Assembly: GCF_046483665.1 (NCBI RefSeq)
Contig: NZ_JAWOCR010000052.1
Span: 1 to 28,484 of the forward strand
DNA length: 28,484 bases
Direction: 5' to 3'
Source: Thiohalophilus sp046483665
Lineage (GTDB): Bacteria; Pseudomonadota; Gammaproteobacteria; UBA6429; Thiohalophilaceae
Positions 23,709-28,484 of this stretch are shown here, in pieces. The stretch's first letter is position 1; each line of letters starts with the position of its first letter. Below the pieces are notes generated by a model. The model was not told the DNA's origin. It searched no databases and saw only the letters and a program-made list of their open reading frames with translations. A program made the position numbers and the translations under genes.

Positions 23709-24731
23709 ATGGCTGAGCACGGAGAAAACGCAAATAAAGTCACGCGTGATAAGGAAGTCGAGGAAGACCTGAATACACTTCCCGAAGAGGATGCCGATGA
23801 GGAAGAACTGGTCATGGGAGACGATGTGGACGAGGATTCGGTTGATGATGCGACTGTCGACAAACCGCATCGGTATGAGCCCGGGATGATTCCCGAGGGA
23901 CAGCTCGACGCGACCCGTTTATACCTCAGCGAAATCGGCTATTCGCCGCTGCTGACCGCCGAGGAAGAAAAGTTCTATTCGCGCAAAGCCCTCAAGGGTG
24001 ACGAAGCTGCGCGCAAGAAAATGATTGAATCCAACCTGCGCCTGGTGGTCAAAATTGCCCGACGCTATCTCAATCGCGGTCTCGCGCTGCTGGACCTGAT
24101 CGAAGAGGGCAATCTTGGCCTGATTCGGGCAGTTGAAAAATTCGATCCCGAACGCGGCTTTCGCTTTTCGACTTACGCGACCTGGTGGATCCGCCAGACC
24201 ATCGAGCGGGCCATCATGAATCAGACCCGTACCATCCGCCTGCCGATCCACGTGGTCAAGGAAATCAACATCTACCTGCGTGCCGCCCGGCACCTCTCCC
24301 AGAGCCTGGATCACGAGCCGACCACCGAAGAAATTGCCGAGATGCTCGACAAGCCGATCGACGAGGTGAAAAAAATGTTCGGCCTCAACGAGCGCATCGC
24401 CTCGGTTGACTCGCCCATGAGCCATGACGCTGATAATTCCCTGATCGATGCCATCCCTGATGAGAATAATAGCGATCCCGTTAGCCTGTTACAGGACGAC
24501 GATGTCAAGGCAAACATTGAACAGTGGCTGGCGCAGCTCAGTGATAAACAGCGCGAAGTCGTCGAGCGTCGCTTTGGCCTGCACGGCTATGATGTCGCCA
24601 CCCTGGAAGATGTGGGTAACACCATCGGTGTCACCCGCGAGCGGGTGCGGCAGATCCAGCTCGAAGCGCTGAAAAAACTGCGCGACATTCTTGAGAAGGA
24701 CGGGTTCTCCGTCGACGCGCTGTTCAAATAA
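23709..24731 (+). CDS. rpoS: RpoS, stationary-phase sigma factor
   Basis: This is a sigma-70 family group 2 factor of 340 residues (E. coli RpoS 330). After a strongly acidic first 50 residues come region 1.2 (TRLYLSEIGYSPLLTAEEE), region 2 (NLRLVVKIARRYLNRGLALLDLIEEGNLGLIRAVEKF and the -10-binding FRFSTYATWWIRQTIERAI), region 3, and region 4 with the helix-turn-helix LEDVGNTIGVTRERVRQIQ (from about residue 299). The length, short region 1.1 and nlpD neighbourhood distinguish it from RpoD. The acidic tract EEDLNTLPEEDADEEELVMG is more extreme than the E. coli one. The ribosome binding site is weak, as expected for a gene regulated after transcription. Confidence 0.97.
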   Translation: MAEHGENANKVTRDKEVEEDLNTLPEEDADEEELVMGDDVDEDSVDDATVDKPHRYEPGMIPEGQLDATRLYLSEIGYSPLLTAEEEKFYSRKALKGDEAARKKMIESNLRLVVKIARRYLNRGLALLDLIEEGNLGLIRAVEKFDPERGFRFSTYATWWIRQTIERAIMNQTRTIRLPIHVVKEINIYLRAARHLSQSLDHEPTTEEIAEMLDKPIDEVKKMFGLNERIASVDSPMSHDADNSLIDAIPDENNSDPVSLLQDDDVKANIEQWLAQLSDKQREVVERRFGLHGYDVATLEDVGNTIGVTRERVRQIQLEALKKLRDILEKDGFSVDALFK

Positions 24732-24743
24732 ATCCAAAACCTT

Positions 24744-24773
24744 CAACGCAGAGGCGCAGAGAACCGCAGAGTA
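24744..24773. repeat. CGCAGAG-family repeat after rpoS
   Basis: Units ACGCAGAGG, CGCAGAGAAC and CGCAGAG lie 12 bases past the rpoS stop. Confidence 0.6.
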
Positions 24774-24786
24774 TTGAAATTATTTT

Positions 24787-24827
24787 GTGGGAGGCGACTT
24801 GTGGGAGGCGACTTGTGGGAGGCGATT
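24787..24827. repeat. Tandem GTGGGAGGCGACTT, three copies
   Basis: The 14-base unit occurs at 24787-24800 and 24801-24814, with a partial third copy to 24827. It resembles the GTGGGAG-type REP elements of Pseudomonas and relatives, expanded in tandem. Confidence 0.65.
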
Positions 24828-24869
24828 CCATCGGCGATTCTTGATGAGCCTCCTTACTATCTAAATGTT

Positions 24870-25113
24870 CGTCCTCCGGGCGGCCTGGATTTTGAAAGCG
24901 GCCTCTCGCGACCGCGCACCTCGTCATTCCGGTGAGGCCGGAATCTATTCTCTCTAAAATGATCGCCCTCCGGGCGGCCCTGATCTTGAAAGCGGCCTCT
25001 CGCGCCCACGCACTTCGTCATTCCGGCCTTGAGCCGGAATCCAGTCTCTATAAGAGGAACGCCCTCCGGGCGAGCTTGATCTCGAAAGCGCTGACCCGCC
25101 AGCGCGCCTCGGG
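24870..25113. repeat. About 95-base direct repeats, two full copies and a diverged third
   Basis: The copies begin at 24870, 24964 and 25060, each with CG(T/C)CCTCCGGGCG. Copies one and two then share TTGAAAGCGGCCTCTCGCG and a TTCCGG...CCGGAAT hairpin next to CGTCATTCCGG. The third copy departs after about 50 bases into another element. Confidence 0.65.
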
Positions 25114-25117
25114 TTCA

Positions 25118-25141
25118 TTTCTTTGTCACGCGACAAAGAAA
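25118..25141. repeat. TTTCTTTGTC hairpin element
   Basis: TTTCTTTGTC (25118-25127) and GACAAAGAAA (25132-25141) pair perfectly around ACGC. It belongs to the widespread GGTTCATTTCTTTG...AAAGAAA element, which often yields false small ORFs. Confidence 0.6.
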
Positions 25142-25166
25142 CAGAACCAAAGAAAACGCGCCCGAA

Positions 25167-25282
25167 AGACGCCGCCGGTGTAGCAATTGATAAATTGCTA
25201 CACCGGTTCCCTGCGCTTCTCGCTCCAGTCGGGCTCGCCAGACGGGCTATTCCTCCCTCCACTACGATGCTCGGCGGCGTCT
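25167..25282. repeat. Nested inverted repeat, 116 bases
   Basis: The outer arms AGACGCCGCCG (25167-25177) and CGGCGGCGTCT (25272-25282) are perfect inverted copies. Inside is a perfect 14-base hairpin, CCGGTGTAGCAATT (25175-25188) with its complement at 25193-25206 and a 4-base loop. This looks like a non-autonomous element or a structured RNA. Confidence 0.6.
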
Positions 25283-25437
25283 GACGGAATAAAGACCGGC
25301 TAACGATAATTCGGGGAAATCCCGATATTGCAGGAAAAATTGTGTTTCTTGCGTCGAAAAATTGGGGAGTGCGTGCCAGGATTGAAGGTAATTGGGATAT
25401 ATCCAGACGTATGTTCGTATTTGCAGCTTGGAATCAA

Positions 25438-25545
25438 AGGGGCAGGTCACTTGAAAGAAGGTAGGAAAGTCGAGTTAGCAAGCCTAATCATGGCAGTGCT
25501 AGAAATAGCAAGACATTCAGGTCGATTTCAAGTGACCTGACCCCT
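25438..25545. repeat. MITE-like element with about 19-base terminal inverted repeats
   Basis: The left end AGGGGCAGGTCACTTGAAA (25438-25456) is repeated inverted at 25526-25545 with one extra base. The element is 108 bases long. Similar AGGGGTCAGGTC ends flank REP-associated (Y1) transposase genes in related bacteria; none is present here. Confidence 0.55.
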
Positions 25546-25563
25546 GCATCGTTGAAGAAATAG

Positions 25564-25797
25564 ATGATTAGGGGCGGTGTCATTGAGTGGGAGGAGTCGA
25601 AGCCAAATACCGACTCGAATGCTGACGAACTCCTGATATATATTCGACCGGTGAGAAACAATCTGTTTCACGGCGGGAAATTCAATGGGTACTGGTTTGC
25701 GCCGGAGCGTAGCGAGGATATTCTTAGGAGTAGCCTTGTGATTCTATCAGCTTGCGTAGAGGTGATTCCGGATGTTAATGCGGCTTACCATAGTTAA
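25564..25797 (+). pseudogene. Fragment of a HEPN-like domain protein
   Basis: This open stretch of 77 codons encodes a C-terminal piece with ELLIYIRPVRNNLFHGGKF, then RSEDILRSSLVILSACVEVIPDV. RNNLFH matches the R-x4-H motif that marks HEPN domains, which are often RNases in toxin and defence systems, and VRNNLFHGGK is common in uncharacterised HEPN-like proteins. A stop (TAG) directly precedes the first ATG and the preceding 108 bases are a MITE-like element, so the N-terminal helices are missing. No antitoxin partner (MNT or otherwise) is next to it. I take it as a decayed remnant; a short functional protein is less likely. Confidence 0.5.
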
Positions 25798-25837
25798 GGC
25801 ATCTAACCAGTCGCTCCATCGGTCGTCAGAAAAGCTA

Positions 25838-25880
25838 TTGGGGGAATTTGGGGGACAGTATACCTATTAAAAATTAAAAG
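25838..25880. repeat. GGGGGACAGTATAC repeat fragment
   Basis: AATTTGGGGGACAGTATACC followed by an AT-rich tail lies just before the thioesterase gene. This sequence type is often dispersed in proteobacteria near REP-associated transposase genes. Confidence 0.45.
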
Positions 25881-25888
25881 GACCGTAC

Positions 25889-26329
25889 TTGCTTTCTGGT
25901 GAATTCAAACAGTATCTCCACGAACACATCCCGCTGTCGAAAGCGATGGCGGTGTCAGTGGTTACGGCGGGGCCGGAGGAGGTGGTGTTGCGGGCGCCGC
26001 TGGGGCCGAATATCAATCATCGCGAGACGGTGTTCGGGGGCAGTGCCTCGGCGGTGGCGACGCTGGCGGCCTGGTCTTTGTTGCATCTTCGCCTGCGGGC
26101 CAAGGGGTTTACCAGCCGGCTGGTGATTCAGCGCAATACGATGGACTATGATTTGCCGATTGACGGGGTGTTTACGGCGCGGGCGTCGGTGGATCAGGTG
26201 TCGGACTGGTCGCGGTTTGTGCGGATGTTGTCGCGTCGGGGCAAGGGCCGGGTGGCTGTGGCGTCGGTGCTGGAGTATAACGGGCAGGTGGCGGGGCGAT
26301 TCTCGGGTGAATTTGTCGCATTCGGATGA
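25889..26329 (+). CDS. YiiD C-terminal-type thioesterase (hotdog fold)
   Basis: This 146-residue single-domain protein matches the putative thioesterase domain found at the C-terminus of E. coli YiiD: HIPLSKAMAVSVV, then LRAPLGPNINHRETVFGGSASAVATLAAW (residues 35-62), the expected hotdog helix with its T-V-F-G-G-S signature. It probably hydrolyses an acyl-CoA or acyl-ACP thioester; the substrate is unknown, and the acetyltransferase half of YiiD is absent. The start is TTG at 25889 with AAGGA 6 bases upstream. G-rich third positions (many gtg, cgg, ggg codons) differ somewhat from the neighbouring core genes. Confidence 0.82.
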   Translation: MLSGEFKQYLHEHIPLSKAMAVSVVTAGPEEVVLRAPLGPNINHRETVFGGSASAVATLAAWSLLHLRLRAKGFTSRLVIQRNTMDYDLPIDGVFTARASVDQVSDWSRFVRMLSRRGKGRVAVASVLEYNGQVAGRFSGEFVAFG

Positions 26330-26504
26330 GGCCGGGGTAGTGGCTTATTGGGCCGGTTCACGGTGAATGGGCGTGAGTGCTAAGATGCTGTTGACTACAC
26401 ACGAGCATTGTTGGCATCGGCATTTTATCCGATTTACCGCTATTTATCAGTATCTGAAATCTGGCTCGTGTCTGACTCGCTGTCTGGCTAAAGGATAGAG
26501 AAAC

Positions 26505-26948
26505 ATGAACGAGCTTGCTCAAGGGGCATTCCTTGATGTGGCACAGTATCCACCGGATCTGCTGCAAATTCGTGACGAAGGGGCGCAAGTCCGGGTGACT
26601 TATAAGAAAGAGTGGGATGACGGGTTCGGTGCCAGGGGGTGGAAGTTAAATGCCACGATCGGTGATCCCGTCATCATCGCCAGCACCCGGGAGACCGGAC
26701 AGCGCATTCCTACTTCGGTTTTTGTGCACGATATTCTGGACCATTTTCTCTCCGGCTTTGGAGTGAGCGGCCATCGAAGTGAAGCGATGGCACTGAGACA
26801 GCTATACCGGCGCACCGGTTCGGATCCGCGGCCCGACTACAGGCAGCTGGTTAAGGAAGATCTATTTTATGGCATGGTTAATGGCGAAAAGCTGAAAACA
26901 TTTCTTCCCGGGGTTTGTCTTCTATGCTGCCTTCGGATGAGGCATTGA
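26505..26948 (+). CDS. Unrecognised protein, probable 5' part of a frameshifted gene
   Basis: I do not recognise the family. The 147-residue product begins MNELAQGAFLDVAQYPPDLLQ, with AAGGAT about 10 bases before the ATG. The centre has VFVHDILDHFLSGFGVSGHRSEAMA, where HDxxDH and HxxE could bind a metal, then LRQLYRRTGSDPRPDYRQLVKEDL. The natural reading appears to end around GEKLKTFLPG; the last residues (VCLLCCLRMRH) do not look like a normal C-terminus, and the next frame continues with a plausible protein. A one-base slip in the CCCGGGG run at 26907-26913 would join both parts into a protein of about 250 residues. It could instead be a true short protein. Confidence 0.6.
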   Translation: MNELAQGAFLDVAQYPPDLLQIRDEGAQVRVTYKKEWDDGFGARGWKLNATIGDPVIIASTRETGQRIPTSVFVHDILDHFLSGFGVSGHRSEAMALRQLYRRTGSDPRPDYRQLVKEDLFYGMVNGEKLKTFLPGVCLLCCLRMRH

Positions 26949-27271
26949 CAGACCAGGAAGTAATCGTCTTTCTCAAAAACAAACTGGGCGAAGAAAAACT
27001 GACTGACTCGCTTGTTAATCGTTTCGTTGAACTGGGGGTGGCCGGTGAAAGTCATGCTGATGAGAGTTGGCGGAAACTGGGACTGGATCCGGGCAAGCGA
27101 ACAGAAATCGGTCTTGCATTGCAAGCCGTTCTCAATAAGGCAGACACCATGGCGCAGGAGTCCGGTGTGGCGATGTTTGAAGCGACGATTGCTATGAGTA
27201 ATGAAAAATGTGTTATGACTGTCGATGACGCTTGTGTTCCGCAATCTGTCTTTTGTCAGGATGTTGGCTGA
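26924..27271 (+). CDS. Unrecognised protein, probable 3' part of the same frameshifted gene
   Basis: This 115-residue reading frame overlaps the end of the previous one. It has a helical, charged composition: EVIVFLKNKLGEEKL, VNRFVELGVAGESHADESW, and GLDPGKRTEIGLALQAVLNKAD. The frame is open upstream of the ATG through the overlap, and no Shine-Dalgarno other than the GGGG of the homopolymer precedes it. This supports a split gene rather than a separate cistron. No known domain was recognised. Confidence 0.5.
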   Translation: MLPSDEALTDQEVIVFLKNKLGEEKLTDSLVNRFVELGVAGESHADESWRKLGLDPGKRTEIGLALQAVLNKADTMAQESGVAMFEATIAMSNEKCVMTVDDACVPQSVFCQDVG

Positions 27272-27331
27272 GAAACTATTTTTCCGAGATCGACTGCAGC
27301 ATAAACTCCGAATCCTGTTAGCATATGATCA

Positions 27332-27568
27332 ATGTCCGCGCAGGATGAGATTGGCATATATCGACAGGACTTTTTCGACGATTATCAAAGCACTGTCCTC
27401 CGACGTGTTGCCAGTAAAGCCGTTCACTCTTCATTGATGCTTCGAAGATGTGTCTGCGGGGCGGACTTGCTCACCGAGTATAAGAATAATCCGCTTATCT
27501 TTTTTTTGCTTGCCGGAGGTGGAGGTGACTTTGTTCAGGATGTTCGAGATGCTGTCAGGGGGGTATAA
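27332..27568 (+). CDS. Small unrecognised ORF, 78 residues
   Basis: It begins MSAQDEIGIYRQDFFDDYQS and contains LRRCVCGADLLTEYKNN, PLIFFLLAGGGGDFVQDV and a charged tail. There is no clear ribosome binding site and no family recognised. It overlaps another open frame at 27225-27437, which looks less protein-like. It may be a remnant or a real small gene; the balanced acidic and basic residues favour coding slightly. Confidence 0.35.
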   Translation: MSAQDEIGIYRQDFFDDYQSTVLRRVASKAVHSSLMLRRCVCGADLLTEYKNNPLIFFLLAGGGGDFVQDVRDAVRGV

Positions 27569-27857
27569 AACACCGGCCTATCGCTGCTTAAAATTTGATG
27601 CCATATAGAAACCGAATGAGCACGTACTCTCGCCGGTAGTAGCGGTTTGGGCTCCTCTGGCATGGCATAACCTCCTCGGTACCGCAAAAATGGTGTGTTC
27701 CACACACATCTGCTCCTGATCAGGTTCTTTGCGGGGCTTTTATTATGCGACCCGCCTGGTAATTGGCATTTGCCTGGACTGAATTCTGATATTATTTTGC
27801 AGGGATCATTGACAGTAAAACATTCAGAACTTCGATTTATAAAACGAGGAGAAAACC

Positions 27858-28115
27858 ATGAAAGAAATATTTTTGTTCAATTCAATGCTGACACCCAAAA
27901 TTATTACTGTTGTGTACTGGGTACTGCTGTTTTTTACTCTGGTGTCCGGGTTGGGCATGATGTTTACCAGTCAATATGGTGGTGTGACTTTGGGTAATTT
28001 TCTGATGGGACTGGGGGTGATTATCGGTGGGGCGATCGGCGCGCGGATCTGGTGTGAATTGCTGATTGTGCTGTTCAAGATCAACGACAACATAAAGACT
28101 CTCGCGAGTAAATAA
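27858..28115 (+). CDS. DUF4282 membrane protein
   Basis: This 85-residue protein has two membrane helices: about 15-36 (IITVVYWVLLFFTLVSGLGMM) and about 45-72, the latter running into GARIWCELLIVLFKINDNIKTL. R-I-x-C-E-L-x-I-V-L-F-x-I is the hallmark of DUF4282, a family of small bacterial membrane proteins of unknown function. It is complete and alone. GAGGAG lies 6 bases before the ATG, the strongest ribosome binding site in this part of the window. A TTGACA at 27809-27814 upstream could be a -35 box, but no convincing -10 sits at the right distance. Confidence 0.85.
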   Translation: MKEIFLFNSMLTPKIITVVYWVLLFFTLVSGLGMMFTSQYGGVTLGNFLMGLGVIIGGAIGARIWCELLIVLFKINDNIKTLASK

Positions 28116-28272
28116 TCAGGGTCTTTTTTCCGGTGGCAGATCGTGATTTTGGCCATGAATTGTCACCGGTCTGCTCCGGAACCTCGTTTCCTGTGATGTG
28201 TCTGAATTTTATCGCTCTGTGAGACTGCTGTCCGCCTGTCCCTTATCCGCGACGGGTGGGAGGACATACCGT

Positions 28273-28278
28273 TATAAT
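28273..28278 (+). promoter_or_regulatory. Consensus -10 box before the fusion protein gene
   Basis: A perfect TATAAT lies 40 bases upstream of the start codon. No recognisable -35 hexamer is at 16 to 18 bases, so it may need an activator. Confidence 0.4.
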
Positions 28279-28317
28279 TAACTGACTATATGCCACAATA
28301 ATAACGAGGTTTTGAGG

Positions 28318-28484
28318 ATGCCCGATTTGTATCGCGCTACGCCGGCGCGTGTTCGCTCATGGTTGTGGACGTGTCTTCTGGCGATTCTGTTACTCATGAA
28401 TCAGAACTATGCGCGTGCCGCCGGGGTGCCGACGGTGGTGGTCGAGCCGGCGCACAAGGCGGAGATCATTCGTCAGGTGCCGCT
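28318..28484 (+). CDS. RND-type efflux periplasmic adaptor (membrane fusion protein), N-terminal fragment
   Basis: The gene is cut by the window edge after 55 codons. It starts MPDLYRATPARVRSW, followed by a hydrophobic core (LWTCLLAILLLMN) and a likely signal peptidase site after NYARA. The mature end, GVPTVVVEPAHKAEIIRQVPL, matches the first beta strand of HlyD/AcrA-type adaptors, which typically read V-x-V-x-P-V-x-x-x-x-V-x-x-x-V-P. An inner-membrane RND pump gene is expected downstream. GAGGT sits 7 bases before the ATG. The short visible length limits certainty. Confidence 0.6.
   Translation, partial: MPDLYRATPARVRSWLWTCLLAILLLMNQNYARAAGVPTVVVEPAHKAEIIRQVP

Noticed and set aside
24787..25113. 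Possible CRISPR array
   Set aside because: The units are adjacent or about 95 bases long with related interiors; there are no unique spacers between short identical repeats and no cas genes.
24932..25262. Small frames on both strands in the repeat island
   Set aside because: Their translations come entirely from dispersed repeats and resemble common false hypothetical proteins.
25328..25540. 70-codon + strand frame
   Set aside because: Half of it lies in the MITE-like element, whose inverted end supplies the stop; no family match.
27225..27437. 70-codon + strand frame overlapping the end of the frameshifted gene
   Set aside because: Overlaps two better frames and has no ribosome binding site.
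27695..27997. 100-codon frame overlapping the DUF4282 gene
   Set aside because: The DUF4282 frame has a strong ribosome binding site and a known family; this one has neither.

Overview
The window is a stretch of housekeeping chromosome from a gammaproteobacterium. Gene order and protein sequences both point there: rnhB-dnaE-accA-tilS-pyrG-eno-ftsB-ispD-ispF-truD and surE-pcm-yqaA-nlpD-rpoS are typical gammaproteobacterial strings. The gnnA/gnnB pair beside lpxB, the chemoreceptor and the style of the intergenic repeats suggest a sulfur-oxidiser-type lineage (Chromatiales or relatives). That placement is an inference. No phage, plasmid, CRISPR array, tRNA or rRNA was seen.

Region 1 (1-3640) is lipid A biosynthesis. 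The 3' end of lpxA reads in from the left on the + strand. Facing it on the - strand is gnnA-gnnB-lpxB. GnnA and GnnB together turn the 3-hydroxyl of UDP-GlcNAc into an amine, so the lipid A here is probably built wholly or partly on 2,3-diaminoglucose with extra amide-linked acyl chains. Turning the - strand block around would give lpxA-gnnA-gnnB-lpxB-rnhB, so a local inversion is likely.

Region 2 (3640-17460, + strand) carries DNA and RNA maintenance (rnhB, an HNH endonuclease, dnaE, tilS, truD), fatty acid initiation (accA), CTP synthesis (pyrG), glycolysis (eno), division (ftsB) and isoprenoid precursors (ispD, ispF).

Region 3 (17460-20810) is a - strand insert, smrA-like then a methyl-accepting chemotaxis protein, which splits truD from surE. 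Region 4 (20967-24731) is surE-pcm-yqaA-nlpD-rpoS, four genes chained by 4-base ATGA/GTGA overlaps, followed by the stationary-phase sigma factor.

Region 5 (24732-28484) is accessory. It starts with about 1.15 kb of stacked dispersed repeats and a HEPN-like gene fragment. Then come a YiiD-type thioesterase, an unrecognised gene that looks frameshifted, a small unknown ORF, a DUF4282 membrane protein and the start of an RND-type membrane fusion protein.

The most unusual property of the window is the number of different short-period repeat families (periods of about 7 to 9 bases, often as inverted pairs) packed into gene junctions. In two places they have become part of coding sequence: the FtsB C-terminus and the IspD N-terminus.
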